Assembly (NCBI GenBank): GCA_003216435.1
Contig: QCIW01000007.1
Location: forward strand, 1 to 56,905
Origin: Prochlorococcus sp. AG-402-N21
GTDB taxonomy: Bacteria; Cyanobacteriota; Cyanobacteriia; PCC-6307; Cyanobiaceae
Length of the DNA stretch: 56,905 bases
Reading direction: 5' to 3'
Shown here piece after piece: positions 37,175 to 46,986 of the stretch. The translations under genes and the position numbers were made by a program. Below the pieces are notes generated by a model that did not search any database, was not told the DNA's origin, and saw only the letters and a list, made by a program, of their open reading frames with translations. Numbering within the stretch: the first letter of the stretch is position 1; each line of letters starts with the position of its first letter.

Positions 37175-38245
37175 TTAAAAAGGTTGGATCTGCTTATAAA
37201 GCAAATCAGATTGTTCTAATGGAAGGCGACCTTTAACACCTAATTGCAAAGAACTAGACTTTACTCCAGATTCTAAGCGCAATAAAGCTGCTGCACCAAT
37301 CATGGCTGCATTATCTGTGCAAAAAGCTTTAGGAGCAAGGTGAACCCCAATAGAATTTTCCAAAGCTTTTTTAGACATCATTGTTCTTAGCCTTGTATTT
37401 GCAGCAACACCCCCGACCATAACTATATTCTGCATTCCTTGATCAGTAGCACAGCGCACACTTCTACTAACTAAAACTTCAGCAACTGCTTGCTCAAAAC
37501 TTGCAGCAAGATCATCAATTGGCAACCTTTCATTTTCCTCTTTGAGTTGATTAATTTTGCGAAGCATGGCTGTTTTTAGACCACTAAAAGAAAAATCATA
37601 TGGATAAAAACCTCCTTCAGGCTTGGAGACTCTTCCTTGGGGTAACACAAACCTTTTTGGATCTCCTCTTTCACCATATTTTTCAATCTCTGGACCACCC
37701 GGATAAGAAAGGCCCAGCAAACGAGCAACCTTATCGAAAGCTTCTCCCGCAGCATCGTCATGACTACGTCCTAGACGATGAAATTTAAGATGGGGATCTA
37801 CTCTTATTAATTCAGTATGTCCTCCACTGACCAATAAAACCAAGTATGGAGGCCTTGGTGGTAAATCTGATAACAAAATTGAAGCAAGGTGTCCTTCTAA
37901 ATGGTGCACACCTAAGAACGGGACTTTATTTAACATCGAAAGGGTTCTAGCCGAAACAGATCCAATTAACAACGAACCAGCCAAACCTGGTGCCACTGTT
38001 GAAGCAATGGCATCTATTTCTGCGATTGATTTACCTGATTTACATAATGCGTCGCCTATTAAAAAAGGAAGAACTTCTAGGTGCATTCTCGATGCAATTT
38101 CAGGAACAACCCCTCCCCATTTGGCATGTTCAGCAATCTGAGAAGAAATACAATTAGATAAAACGTGTATTTTGCCTGACCGTAAACCCATCACTGCAAC
38201 AGCAGACTCGTCACAACTTGTTTCGAGGGCTAGTACTGTTTGCAT
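37175..38245 (-). CDS. tsaD: tRNA N6-adenosine threonylcarbamoyltransferase TsaD
   Basis: Transfers threonylcarbamoyl to A37 of ANN-decoding tRNAs with TsaB and TsaE. ASKHA fold: [14 protein letters not shown] at the start, [11 protein letters not shown] (metal-binding His pair), [11 protein letters not shown], and [10 protein letters not shown] near the C-terminus. I use the ATG at 38245 (356 aa), which directly precedes the conserved [11 protein letters not shown]; an ATG at 38263 would add six residues. The start lies 58 bases from the divergent psaF. Confidence 0.95.
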   Translation of the reverse strand: MQTVLALETSCDESAVAVMGLRSGKIHVLSNCISSQIAEHAKWGGVVPEIASRMHLEVLPFLIGDALCKSGKSIAEIDAIASTVAPGLAGSLLIGSVSARTLSMLNKVPFLGVHHLEGHLASILLSDLPPRPPYLVLLVSGGHTELIRVDPHLKFHRLGRSHDDAAGEAFDKVARLLGLSYPGGPEIEKYGERGDPKRFVLPQGRVSKPEGGFYPYDFSFSGLKTAMLRKINQLKEENERLPIDDLAASFEQAVAEVLVSRSVRCATDQGMQNIVMVGGVAANTRLRTMMSKKALENSIGVHLAPKAFCTDNAAMIGAAALLRLESGVKSSSLQLGVKGRLPLEQSDLLYKQIQPF

Positions 38246-38303
38246 TTTGGAGCTAAATGTCATCTAAGTTGTAGTAGTGAAGGCTTTAAAAAAAGCTAAT
38301 TAA

Positions 38304-38879
38304 ATGAAAAAAGAATTAAATCTAATTGGGCGACTATTAGGGATTTTCCTATCAGCCTTGATTCTTCTAGGATTCACTCCTACTGCAAATGCTGCCAAAG
38401 GAGCTGTCTTAAATAAAGATAGACCTCCAACTGACATTGCGGCCTCTGCTTTAACACCTTGTTCAGAGAATGCTCGCTTTCAAGCAAGAGCTAGCGAAGC
38501 CACTACTCCTAAAGACATTGCAAGATTTCAACGTTATAGCAAAGCATCCTGTGGAGATGATGGACTACCCCATCTTTTAATAGGTCCACCAATTGAACCA
38601 TTTGGAGCTCTCCTAAATAGAGGTCATGAAGGGGATTTGTTAATTCCTGGAGTCATGTTTATATACATTGCAGGAATTATTGGATGGTCAGGCAGGGAAT
38701 ATCTAAGATTTGCCAGAACACAGAAAAATCCCGCCGAGTATGAAATTATTATTGATACAAAAGTTGCATGGGAATGTTTAAAGAAAGGAGCCGCATGGCC
38801 ATTACATGCAAATAGAGAAGGTAAAAATGGTGACCTTAGGGAGAGCGACAAAAATGTATCCCTAAATGGTCCTAGGTGA
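38304..38879 (+). CDS. psaF: Photosystem I subunit III (PsaF)
   Basis: Lumenal and membrane subunit of PSI near the plastocyanin/cytochrome c6 docking side. The 191-aa precursor has a signal peptide (hydrophobic 11-24, cleavage ANA-A near 30/31), a lumenal domain with two Cys (TPCSEN, KASCGDDG) and the PHLLIGPP motif, a transmembrane helix (LIPGVMFIYIAGIIGWSGREYL) and the C-terminal cytoplasmic part. A Lys/Arg-rich tail is added. psaJ follows after 62 bases, as in most cyanobacteria. Confidence 0.96.
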   Translation: MKKELNLIGRLLGIFLSALILLGFTPTANAAKGAVLNKDRPPTDIAASALTPCSENARFQARASEATTPKDIARFQRYSKASCGDDGLPHLLIGPPIEPFGALLNRGHEGDLLIPGVMFIYIAGIIGWSGREYLRFARTQKNPAEYEIIIDTKVAWECLKKGAAWPLHANREGKNGDLRESDKNVSLNGPR

Positions 38880-38941
38880 GCTTTGTTAATTAATAAACGA
38901 GCCGCCTTTGTAAATTTACTTCCAATTAATTAACAAAACTA

Positions 38942-39073
38942 ATGCTAAAAATCTTTTACACAAAATGGTTCAGATCCGCTCCTGTAATGGCAGCTATATG
39001 GATTTTCATAACAGCAAGCATCATTGTTGAGTTCAATAGATTTGTCCCAGATTTACTTTTCCACCCAATCTAA
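38942..39073 (+). CDS. psaJ: Photosystem I subunit IX (PsaJ)
   Basis: A 43-aa single-helix PSI protein, partner of PsaF. It reads [18 protein letters not shown], then a hydrophobic helix ([13 protein letters not shown]) and the end [12 protein letters not shown]. The opening [11 protein letters not shown], the Glu before NRF and the PDLLFHP end are PsaJ marks. ATG at 38942, 62 bases after psaF. Confidence 0.93.
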   Translation: MLKIFYTKWFRSAPVMAAIWIFITASIIVEFNRFVPDLLFHPI

Positions 39074-39095
39074 ATAAATTAATCCTAAATATTAT

Positions 39096-39659
39096 TTATA
39101 TATCGCCTATAAGTTCTTCCAAAGCTAATAAGGCCTGAGATAAGTCATCATTTATTACTACTGCATCAAATTCATTTTTTGCCTGCAGCTCTTTTTTGGC
39201 TCTACTTAACCTATTTCTAATAGATTCTTCTGTCTCAGTTCCTCTTTCACGAATACGTTTCTCAAGTTCTTCAAAATTTGGAGGGGCTATAAAAATTTGG
39301 AAAGCCTCCGGACAACTTTTACGGACCTGCCTGGCCCCTTCAAGTTCAATTTCAAGCAGTACTTTTTTCCCTAAATCTAATTTCTGCTTAACTTGAAAAC
39401 CAGGAGTCCCATATAAATTCCCAGCAAACTCTGCCCACTCAAGAAAACCATTTTCATTGATTAACTCCTCAAACCTTTTACGCTCTAAGAAATAGTAATG
39501 CTTAGAATCTTCTTCTCCTTCTCGAGGCATACGGGTGGTAGCAGAGATAGATAGCCATATATTTTTATTACGTTCAAGAAGTTTTTTCACCAACGTACCC
39601 TTACCTACTCCACTGGGGCCTGTAATTAAAATGAGCTTGGAAGAAAAAGCCATTTTCAT
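39096..39659 (-). CDS. gmk: Guanylate kinase
   Basis: Phosphorylates GMP to GDP. The 187-aa protein has the P-loop [17 protein letters not shown], the GMP-binding part [22 protein letters not shown] and [15 protein letters not shown], and the lid [23 protein letters not shown] start at the ATG at 39659 (MKMAFSS); ATG at 39653 is also possible, and a TTG at 39674 gives an unneeded extension. It is divergent from rqcH, with 53 bases between starts. Confidence 0.95.
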   Translation of the reverse strand: MKMAFSSKLILITGPSGVGKGTLVKKLLERNKNIWLSISATTRMPREGEEDSKHYYFLERKRFEELINENGFLEWAEFAGNLYGTPGFQVKQKLDLGKKVLLEIELEGARQVRKSCPEAFQIFIAPPNFEELEKRIRERGTETEESIRNRLSRAKKELQAKNEFDAVVINDDLSQALLALEELIGDI

Positions 39660-39712
39660 CTTCAGAGTTTCCAACAGGATAGGTAACTGTAATGACAGCC
39701 AACTAAAAACAA

Positions 39713-41452
39713 ATGGCTAATTCCAAATTACAATTAATGGATGTAACTAGCCTAAAGGCTGTAATCAAAGATATAGAAGGAAAAATACTGCCAAGTCGAT
39801 TTGAAAAAGCACAACAATCAGAAACAAATACTCTGCAATTGGGACTTAGGACATTAACAGGTCTCACTTGGTTAGAAATTTGCTGGACGGGAGAGGCTCC
39901 AAGGCTAGTAGAAATAAATGCCCCTCCTAAGATAGGAACTAACAGCACTCTTGCGAAGCAAATTCAACATGGATTAAAGAATCTTGCATTAGTCGATTTA
40001 AAACAAAAAGGATTTGACAGAGTCGTTCATTTTGCTATGGCAAAACGTCCAGGAGATGCAATCCAAAAAACTTTAATTCTTGAACTAATGGGAAGACATA
40101 GCAACTTATTTCTATTAGACCAAAACCAAAAAATAATTACGCTTGGCCGCCAAATTCGAAATCATCAGTCTCGGTTAAGACCAATTAGCACAGGTGATAT
40201 TTATGTTTCTCCCCCTATTTTGAAGGGAATTCCACCCAACAAAGAAGAAACTTTTGAGAAATGGAAACAAAGGTTATGCTTATTACCAATAACTCTAAAA
40301 GAGTCCCTACAAAGTACATATCAGGGTATCAGTCCATCTTTAGCTATTCAATTAGTAGACCATGATAGAGATTTAGCGAGAAGTATTCTCGATCTTAATG
40401 TAGAAGATCTAACCTTAGAAAGGTGGGAAATGATATTCACTAATTGGCGTACTTGGCTTCATGATATTGACAACAAAGAAGCCCATATCTTCTTTAATGG
40501 TCCAACGGATTTCCAAGTTTGGGCAACAGAAAAATCCTCATCTTCACAGAAAGGTGTCGGTCTGGAATTAGGAAATTACTATCGAAAGAATCTAACTATG
40601 AAGAAGATCAATCAAACTCAATGTGGATTGGAAAATGCTCTTAAGAAACTAAAAGAAGAAGAAGAAAAAGAGTTAATAAGACAAAAAAGTCTTCTTGAAA
40701 ATACTTTTGAGGACAAAATTATACAAGACAAAGCCGATAGTATTCTTTGCCAAAATTCACTAAAAAAAGAAAATATTGAAGAAGCACAGAGACTATATAA
40801 GAAAGCAAAAAAGCTTCGCAGGTCTGTTGATGTAATAAAAGAAAGAATAAATCTTCACAAGCAGAAATTATTTAGCATAGAAGAAAGCCTCACCTTCCTA
40901 GAAAGTTTAATCTCAATAAAATGGGAAAATGAAAACGATCAATTGAATCGTCTTATAGAACTACAAGAAGAATTACAACTCTGCTTGATTAAATCAAATA
41001 AAAAAAGAATTAACAAATCCAATATGAATAAGAAACCCTTATCTAATCACATCGAGATATTAACACCAGGAGGAGTTGTACTCCAAATAGGAAGAAATCA
41101 TCGCCAAAATGAATTCATAAGTATAAAGAAAGCAAAGAAAGGTGATCTTTGGTTTCACGCACAAGAATGTCCAGGTAGTCATGTGGTCCTGAAATCATCA
41201 AGCAATTTATGCAACGAATCAGATATCCAAATTGCAGCAGATTTTGCCGCATTATTTAGTCGGGCAAAAGGTAGCAAAACTGTCTCCGTGGTAATGGCCC
41301 CAGTAGAATCTCTAAATAGAGTGCAAGGCGCCCTCCCTGGAACAGTTAGCCATCGTGGTGGCACAGTAATATGGGGAGAATCTCAAAGAGCTCTCAAGCA
41401 TCTTCAAGTAAAATCAAGTCTCAATGACTTATCATCTACCAAAAGTTCTTAG
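39713..41452 (+). CDS. rqcH: RqcH/NFACT-family ribosome quality control factor
   Basis: Bacterial homologue of Rqc2: binds stalled 50S-peptidyl-tRNA and recruits tRNA-Ala to add C-terminal Ala tails for degradation. The 579-aa protein has NFACT-N (residues 1-190, with the Asp102-Arg103 pair in [10 protein letters not shown] and [16 protein letters not shown]), a long coiled-coil middle (about 290-430, Lys/Glu-rich) and the NFACT-R domain ([18 protein letters not shown]). The family was long annotated as fibronectin-binding protein. ATG at 39713. A small membrane protein follows after four bases. Confidence 0.92.
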   Translation: MANSKLQLMDVTSLKAVIKDIEGKILPSRFEKAQQSETNTLQLGLRTLTGLTWLEICWTGEAPRLVEINAPPKIGTNSTLAKQIQHGLKNLALVDLKQKGFDRVVHFAMAKRPGDAIQKTLILELMGRHSNLFLLDQNQKIITLGRQIRNHQSRLRPISTGDIYVSPPILKGIPPNKEETFEKWKQRLCLLPITLKESLQSTYQGISPSLAIQLVDHDRDLARSILDLNVEDLTLERWEMIFTNWRTWLHDIDNKEAHIFFNGPTDFQVWATEKSSSSQKGVGLELGNYYRKNLTMKKINQTQCGLENALKKLKEEEEKELIRQKSLLENTFEDKIIQDKADSILCQNSLKKENIEEAQRLYKKAKKLRRSVDVIKERINLHKQKLFSIEESLTFLESLISIKWENENDQLNRLIELQEELQLCLIKSNKKRINKSNMNKKPLSNHIEILTPGGVVLQIGRNHRQNEFISIKKAKKGDLWFHAQECPGSHVVLKSSSNLCNESDIQIAADFAALFSRAKGSKTVSVVMAPVESLNRVQGALPGTVSHRGGTVIWGESQRALKHLQVKSSLNDLSSTKSS

Positions 41453-41456
41453 TTAA

Positions 41457-41708
41457 ATGATTGATTTCCTTCTAGGTACACATGAGTTTCTTGGGAACCA
41501 TTCGATTCCGGAGTTTTTAGTTGGCTATATATTTGGCGCAGCACTAATAATCGGAGCACCTTCTGTATTCCTTCTCCTAGCTTTCATGAGTGCTCTTATG
41601 AAAACCAATGGAAAAATGGGAGGTTATAAAGAATATGCTAATTACGGCAAATCCTCACTAAATGACTGTCCACCTTTTATCCTGCCAGACCCCACCAAAT
41701 CAAATTAA
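41457..41708 (+). CDS. Small membrane protein coupled to rqcH, unknown
   Basis: An 83-aa protein with one long or two short hydrophobic helices (about residues 17-50, FLVGYIFGAALIIGAPSVFL then LAFMSALM), and the conserved-looking KTNGKMGGYKEYANYGK and a short Pro-rich tail. It starts four bases after the rqcH stop. I do not recognise it; it is not PsaK, PsaL or a known photosystem subunit. It may belong to a picocyanobacterial family of thylakoid or plasma-membrane proteins. Confidence 0.62.
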   Translation: MIDFLLGTHEFLGNHSIPEFLVGYIFGAALIIGAPSVFLLLAFMSALMKTNGKMGGYKEYANYGKSSLNDCPPFILPDPTKSN

Positions 41709-41874
41709 ATAGAGCTAGCTTTATTATTGCTATTAAATTAAATTCATTTAAATAGATTTTACATAGAATATAATTGTGTTTAATTATTCGTTTAATTACA
41801 CACAAAAAATAACTTAATCCATGGCAATATAAGGTCAACTCATCTTGCCCATTTTATCAAAATAAGTTTGGAGA

Positions 41875-42642
41875 ATGGATAACCAGCCAGATAATAATGA
41901 TTTAAGAATGCCTTTAACAGGTCATTTAGAGGAATTAAGGCAAAGGGTTATAACTAGTCTTTTTGCAATCATATTAGGTTCGGCTATCAGTCTTATATTC
42001 GTTAAAAACATAATAAAAATCCTAGAGGCACCTGCTAAATCAATCCATTTTTTACAGTTATCCCCTGGAGAATTTTTGTTTGCCTCTATAAAGGTTGCTG
42101 GATATTCAGGACTAACAGCAGCATTACCTCTAATTCTTTATCAAGTCCTTAGATTTATTTTGCCAGGTCTTACAAAAAGAGAAAAACAACTAATTGCTCC
42201 TGCTGTAATTGGCTCAGCAGTTTTATTTATCATAGGAATTTCTTTTGGATTATGGATACTAAGCCCAGCTGCTCTTAAATTCTTAGTGGCATATGGTGCT
42301 GATGTAGTTGAACCTCTGTGGTCTATCGAACGATATCTAGATTTTGTATTTCTCCTTATGCTCAGTTGTGGATTGGCATTCCAACTGCCAGTTCTTCAAT
42401 TAATTCTTGGAAGCCTGGGATTAATACACTCAAAGAAGATGCTTTCCAGCTGGCGCTTAGTAGTAATGAGTTCAGCACTAGCAGGAGCAATATTAACTCC
42501 CTCAACTGATCCAATTACAATGCTTCTTTTAGCTACTGCTATAAGTGGACTTTTTTTAATAGGTGTAGGCATGGTTGCTGTTATAGAAAAATTCAAACAA
42601 GAAACTCCCCCAATCGTTCATCCGCCTTCAGCCGCAAAGTAA
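41875..42642 (+). CDS. tatC: Sec-independent translocase subunit TatC
   Basis: Receptor for twin-arginine signals; a six-helix membrane protein of 255 aa. LTGHLEELRQRVITSLFAI (N-terminal conserved loop with Glu), PLILYQVLRFILPGLTKREK and the helix pairs near 110-130, 150-170 and 200-225 are family marks. tatA/E is not in the window. It lies 0.4 kb from petC, whose product is a Tat substrate. The last 50 bases overlap the convergent DUF3067 gene. Upstream, 41774-41805, a 13-bp hairpin with one mismatch. Confidence 0.93.
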   Translation: MDNQPDNNDLRMPLTGHLEELRQRVITSLFAIILGSAISLIFVKNIIKILEAPAKSIHFLQLSPGEFLFASIKVAGYSGLTAALPLILYQVLRFILPGLTKREKQLIAPAVIGSAVLFIIGISFGLWILSPAALKFLVAYGADVVEPLWSIERYLDFVFLLMLSCGLAFQLPVLQLILGSLGLIHSKKMLSSWRLVVMSSALAGAILTPSTDPITMLLLATAISGLFLIGVGMVAVIEKFKQETPPIVHPPSAAK

Positions 42643-42937
42643 GGGGTCTTCCTATTCTTGGCCTAGGTTCTACATTTTCCATCCACGTCCTTGTGATATC
42701 TGCTTGGCCTAAACGATTAATAATTTCCAAAACTTCATTGATATGAACTCTAAAAGCCTTTTCGCTCATAGGAAAAGATTGCTGTTCTAAATAACCCCAC
42801 ATAATTTGCAAATAAAGAGAACCTTCTCTCACTATTAGGTTCAAATCATAAGCAAAACCCCAACGCCTTCTAAAGCAACTGATCACTTCATCAACGGTTA
42901 ATGGAGAAGGCAATAAAGAGATTTGATTATCTGACAA
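42593..42937 (-). CDS. DUF3067-type cyanobacterial protein
   Basis: A 114-aa soluble protein: PSPLTVDEVISCFRRRWGFAYDLNLIV, then SLYLQIMWGYLEQQSFPMSE and the C-terminal RPRIGRPLTLRLK. This pattern matches a small cyanobacterial family, DUF3067 by my recollection. I place the start at a TTG at 42937 because a perfect AGGAGG sits seven bases upstream of it; the longer open frame to 43087 would run into petC and its extra part is not conserved-looking. The 3' end overlaps tatC by 50 bases in opposite direction. Function unknown. Confidence 0.8.
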   Translation of the reverse strand: MSDNQISLLPSPLTVDEVISCFRRRWGFAYDLNLIVREGSLYLQIMWGYLEQQSFPMSEKAFRVHINEVLEIINRLGQADITRTWMENVEPRPRIGRPLTLRLKADERLGEFLV

Positions 42938-43034
42938 TTTAATTCCTCCTAATAAGAAACCAGTAATTGAATAAAACAAAAATGGCCCGATGAAGCCGCG
43001 TTGGTTTATATTCTGACTCAGGTGTACATAAGTA

Positions 43035-43571
43035 ATGACACAAATGACCGCCTCAGATGTGCCCTCAATGGGCAGGAGGCAGTTCATGAACCTACTTACC
43101 TTCGGAACAGTGACTGGTGTCGCACTAGGTGCTTTATATCCAGTTGCTAATTACTTCACACCAGCAAGGGCTGGGGGAGGCGGAGGAGGAAGTTCAGCAA
43201 AAGATGAACTAGGTAATCCTGTAACTGCATCTGGCTGGCTATCCAATCATGCTGTTGGGGACAGAAGTCTTGTTCAGGGGCTTAAAGGAGACCCTACCTA
43301 TTTAATTGTTGAAGGGCCTGAAGCAATTACTGACTATGGCATTAATGCTATTTGCACCCACTTAGGTTGTGTAGTGCCATGGAATAGTGGAGAAAATAAA
43401 TTCAAGTGTCCTTGTCATGGGAGTCAATATGATTCCACAGGTAAAGTAGTAAGAGGACCTGCGCCACTATCACTAGCTTTAGCACATGTGTCTATAGACG
43501 ATGACAATGTTTTAGTTAGTCAATGGACCGAAACCGACTTTCGGACTAACACTCCTCCTTGGTGGGGTTGA
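43035..43571 (+). CDS. petC: Cytochrome b6f Rieske iron-sulfur protein
   Basis: Carries electrons from plastoquinol to cytochrome f. The 178-aa protein has a twin-arginine motif (SMGRRQFM, Arg14-Arg15), a membrane helix ([19 protein letters not shown], about 22-40), a Gly-rich hinge (GGGGGGSSA) and the two cluster-binding boxes CTHLGC and CPCHGSQY. Start ATG at 43035, with a second ATG three codons in. petA follows after 12 bases, as a petCA operon. The 97 bases up to the DUF3067 start should hold its promoter. Confidence 0.97.
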   Translation: MTQMTASDVPSMGRRQFMNLLTFGTVTGVALGALYPVANYFTPARAGGGGGGSSAKDELGNPVTASGWLSNHAVGDRSLVQGLKGDPTYLIVEGPEAITDYGINAICTHLGCVVPWNSGENKFKCPCHGSQYDSTGKVVRGPAPLSLALAHVSIDDDNVLVSQWTETDFRTNTPPWWG

Positions 43572-43583
43572 TTTTAGAAATAG

Positions 43584-44543
43584 ATGATCATCACCAACAA
43601 ACTTAAAAACATGCGTCGCTTAATAACATTCTTTCTAAGCTCTTCTCTTTTAGCGCTCTCTATATTCATCCTTCCATCAGCAAGTTGGGCTTATCCATTT
43701 TGGGCTCAACAAAATTATGAGAATCCTCGAGAAGCAACTGGAAAAATCGTATGTGCTAATTGCCATTTAGCCAATATGAAAACGCAAGCAGAGGTGCCGC
43801 AATCTGTGGCGGCAGATAGTGTTTTCAAGGCAGTTGTAAAAATACCCTACAAAAACGGAACAGAGGAAATAGGAGCGGATGGCAGCAAAGTCCCTCTTCA
43901 AGTTGGTGCTTTAGTAATGCTTCCTGATGGGTTTAAACTAGCGCCACAAGATAGATGGACGGAAGATATAAAAGAAGAAACAAAAGGTGTTTATTTCAGT
44001 CAATACAGCGAGGAGAAAGAAAATATAATTATTGTTGGTCCGCTACCTGGAGATCAAAACAAAGAAATTGTGTTCCCATTACTTTCGCCCAACCCACGAG
44101 TAGATAAGCAATATCATTTTGGGAAATACTCAATTCATGTAGGCGGAAATAGAGGCAGAGGTCAGGTTTATCCCACAGGAGAAAAAAGTAATAATAATTT
44201 CTATACTGCAGAAAATGCTGGACAAGTTACAGCAATAGAACCTACAGAAGATGGATCTACATTAATAACTTTACTCACTGAAGAAGGAGAACTTTTAAAT
44301 GAAACTATTCCCGTAGGACCAACTATTCTAGTTAATATTGGAGACAAGTTAGAGAAAGGGGCCCTACTTACAGAAAATCCAAATGTTGGGGGTTTTGGTC
44401 AATTAGATACTGAAATAGTTTTACAAAGTTATGCAAGAGTAATTGGACTTGTAGTTTTTCTGGGTGGTGTCGCGCTTTCTCAGATAATGCTTGTCTTGAA
44501 GAAAAAGCAAGTGGAGAAAGTACAGGCTGCAGAAGGAATTTAA
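43584..44543 (+). CDS. petA: Cytochrome f
   Basis: c-type cytochrome of the b6f complex that reduces plastocyanin or cytochrome c6. The 319-aa precursor has a signal peptide (cleavage ASWA-Y at 36/37, mature Tyr37 serving as the sixth haem ligand), CANCH haem motif at 57-61, the large and small lumenal domains, and a C-terminal anchor helix ([21 protein letters not shown]) with a Lys-rich stromal end. Starts: ATG 43584 or ATG at codon 10. Confidence 0.97.
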   Translation: MIITNKLKNMRRLITFFLSSSLLALSIFILPSASWAYPFWAQQNYENPREATGKIVCANCHLANMKTQAEVPQSVAADSVFKAVVKIPYKNGTEEIGADGSKVPLQVGALVMLPDGFKLAPQDRWTEDIKEETKGVYFSQYSEEKENIIIVGPLPGDQNKEIVFPLLSPNPRVDKQYHFGKYSIHVGGNRGRGQVYPTGEKSNNNFYTAENAGQVTAIEPTEDGSTLITLLTEEGELLNETIPVGPTILVNIGDKLEKGALLTENPNVGGFGQLDTEIVLQSYARVIGLVVFLGGVALSQIMLVLKKKQVEKVQAAEGI

Positions 44544-44586
44544 AGCTAAAATTAAATCTTAAGATCAATTAACTAATATTTTTGCC

Positions 44587-45480
44587 TTGTTCATTTCACC
44601 TGGACCAATAATATTTCAACTTGGCCCTTTTGCATTGAAATGGTATGGAGTACTTATCGCAATATCTGTATTAATTGGCCTAAATATCTCAAGTAATTTA
44701 GCAAAAAAACGTGGTATTCAATCGGGATTTATCAATGATCTTACTCCTATTCTCATACTATCTTCAATATTTGGAGCAAGAATTTATTATGTGATTTTTG
44801 AATGGCGAAATTTTTCAGGTTCATATTTCTGGAGTGACTTAAATTTTTTCAGATTAAAAATACCGATCCCTTCTGCTTTCGAAATATGGGGGGGAGGTAT
44901 TGCTATACATGGAGCATTAATAGCGGGGACAATATCAGTGATAATTTTCTGCAAACTGAAAAAACAGAATTTTTGGAATGTCTTAGATGTTTTAGTCCCA
45001 TCAGTAGCTCTAGGACAAAGTATAGGAAGATGGGGTAATTTTTTTAATAATGAAGCTTTTGGGCTTCCTACTTCTCTACCATGGAAATTATTTATTCCTG
45101 TAATTAATAGGCCTACATTATTTTTGGGACAAAACTATTTTCATCCAACATTCTTATATGAATCATTGTGGAATATATTAACCTTTGCCCTACTAATTTA
45201 TTTATTTCAACTTGGTTTAAAAGGTAACCTAAAATTACCACCAGGGAGCTTATCCTTTGTATATATGTTGTCTTATGGTTTTGTAAGATTCTGGATTGAA
45301 GGAATAAGAATAGATCCTCTTTGCATCAATTCCGTTCCTCCATTTTGCGAAGGAGGATTAAAAGTAGCACAATTAATTAGTTTCCTATTATTCTTCGCAG
45401 GTATGATAGGTCTCTGGTGGATATACAAAAGGCAAAAAATGCTAACCATAAAAAAATTCCAATCTAATAAAAGAATTTAG
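44587..45480 (+). CDS. lgt: Prolipoprotein diacylglyceryl transferase
   Basis: Adds diacylglyceryl to the lipobox Cys of lipoprotein precursors in the cytoplasmic membrane. The 297-aa multi-pass protein has [28 protein letters not shown], and [17 protein letters not shown], the family signature, plus [10 protein letters not shown] near the end. The start is a TTG at 44587; no ATG fits the conserved N-terminus. The stop overlaps the cobM GTG by one base, so translation is coupled. Confidence 0.94.
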   Translation: MFISPGPIIFQLGPFALKWYGVLIAISVLIGLNISSNLAKKRGIQSGFINDLTPILILSSIFGARIYYVIFEWRNFSGSYFWSDLNFFRLKIPIPSAFEIWGGGIAIHGALIAGTISVIIFCKLKKQNFWNVLDVLVPSVALGQSIGRWGNFFNNEAFGLPTSLPWKLFIPVINRPTLFLGQNYFHPTFLYESLWNILTFALLIYLFQLGLKGNLKLPPGSLSFVYMLSYGFVRFWIEGIRIDPLCINSVPPFCEGGLKVAQLISFLLFFAGMIGLWWIYKRQKMLTIKKFQSNKRI

Positions 45481-46232
45481 TGTCAAAAATTTCAATAATT
45501 GGAGCAGGTCCAGGTGCTTTAGACCTTATGACCCAAAGAGCAATTAAACGTTTAAGAGAGGCGGAAGTCCTGGTGTGGACAGATTCATTAATCCCTCAGA
45601 ATATTCTTACTCTTTGCAAGGAAAATTGTGAATGCATAGCAACAAGTTCATTAACTCTTGAGCAAATCCTACCTATTTTAATTAATGCTGCGGAGCAAGG
45701 GAAAAAAGTAGTTCGTCTACATGATGGAGATCCCTGTCTTTTTGGAGCTCTTAGCGAACAAATTCAACTTCTAGAAAAAGCCAAAATCCAAGTTGAAGTA
45801 ATCCCAGGGATAAGTGCGTACCAAGCAACAGCAGCTGCACTAAATTCAGAACTGACTATTCCAGGAATAACGCAAACAATTATTTTAAGCAGGGCGAGTG
45901 GCCGTACAGGAACTCCGGAAAGGGAAGGCTTAGAGAAACTTGCATCTACAAATGCATCTCTATGTCTATATTTAAGTGCTCGTCATGTTAGCAGTGTCGA
46001 AAAAACTCTTCTGAATTTTTATCCGGAAGATACCCCCGTAGCAATTGGCTATAGGGTTAGCTGGGAAGATGAATGGATCAAGATAGTGCCTCTAAAAAAA
46101 ATGGCATCCACTTCGCAAGAAAAAGGATTAATCCGAACAACTATCTATATAATTAGCCCAGGGTTGGATGTAAAAAACAAACGTTCAAATCTCTACAATT
46201 CAAATCACAAACATCTATTTAGATCGCAGTAA
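45480..46232 (+). CDS. cobM: Precorrin-4 C11-methyltransferase
   Basis: SAM-dependent methylation of C-11 in corrin-ring synthesis. The 250-aa protein has the CobA/CbiF-type opening SIIGAGPGALDLMTQRAIKRL, the VVRLHDGDPCLFGAL substrate loop, VIPGISAYQATAAALN and the ILSRASGRTGTPE loop. The start is a GTG at 45480 overlapping the lgt stop. It is one pathway with cobK. The tail of about 20 residues is Asn/Lys-rich. The 237-base spacer after it holds no clear feature. Confidence 0.94.
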   Translation: MSKISIIGAGPGALDLMTQRAIKRLREAEVLVWTDSLIPQNILTLCKENCECIATSSLTLEQILPILINAAEQGKKVVRLHDGDPCLFGALSEQIQLLEKAKIQVEVIPGISAYQATAAALNSELTIPGITQTIILSRASGRTGTPEREGLEKLASTNASLCLYLSARHVSSVEKTLLNFYPEDTPVAIGYRVSWEDEWIKIVPLKKMASTSQEKGLIRTTIYIISPGLDVKNKRSNLYNSNHKHLFRSQ

Positions 46233-46469
46233 TTAAACTCTTAGTCTACTTATAAAGAATATATAATAAGATAATCAGAGAAAGATAATAATAGCAAATA
46301 GATGAACTCTTAGGAAATAAATAAGCTCTATTAAATTAGATCTGAAGCCAAGACAAATTAAGCAGTTTGAATATATTTAAAAGTAGGCAAGAAAAGAAAT
46401 ACAAGGTTTAAAACATATCTGCCTGATTTGCGATAGAACTATTAGAATACAAAAACTCGTCGGGTCTTA

Positions 46470-46949
46470 GTGGAAAATATAAAAATTAAAACCCCAATTA
46501 ATCGTGAGGAGAGCAAATCCCCTCTTCAGAAAGCGGGAGCCTTTATCAGAGAAGCAAGGCAAGGGAGAAGCATTTCAATAAAAGACCTCTCCTCAAGTCT
46601 TCGGATTGGCGAAGAGCAACTAGAGGCTTTAGAGAATGGCCAAGAAGACCTTCTTCCAGAAAGGGTTTTTGTTAAGGCTATGATTCGAAGAATTTCTGAG
46701 AAACTAAATTTAGATACTAATTTTATTCTAGAAGAACTACAAGGACGAGAGATATCTATACAGAAGATCTATGAAAACTCACCAAAAGAGAAGAAAAAGA
46801 TAGATCTAAATCGATTTGCACCATTAATGATTCTCATCTCAGGAATTCTTGGCTTAGGCACCTCAATACTTGCAATAAGCTACATTCAAAATTTTGATCC
46901 TAATATCAAAACCGAACAAAACTTACCTAAAACTTTTGATCCCCAATAA
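46470..46949 (+). CDS. RodZ-like HTH membrane protein
   Basis: A 159-aa protein with an N-terminal HTH_25-type domain (AGAFIREARQGRSISIKDLSSSLRIGEEQLEALENG, about 20-90), a basic linker and one membrane helix at about 113-138, then a short tail. This layout is that of RodZ/YfgA, an MreB-linked shape protein, but without the large periplasmic part. GTG start at 46470. Prochlorococcus does carry shape genes, so a role in wall assembly is plausible but unproven. Confidence 0.75.
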   Translation: MENIKIKTPINREESKSPLQKAGAFIREARQGRSISIKDLSSSLRIGEEQLEALENGQEDLLPERVFVKAMIRRISEKLNLDTNFILEELQGREISIQKIYENSPKEKKKIDLNRFAPLMILISGILGLGTSILAISYIQNFDPNIKTEQNLPKTFDPQ

Positions 46950-46986
46950 AACAAGAAAGAATCAAATCTTCACTTAGAAAGTTTAG

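Noticed and set aside
42938-43087. Long form of the DUF3067 protein
   Set aside because: The extension overlaps petC in antisense and the shorter TTG start has a perfect ribosome-binding site.
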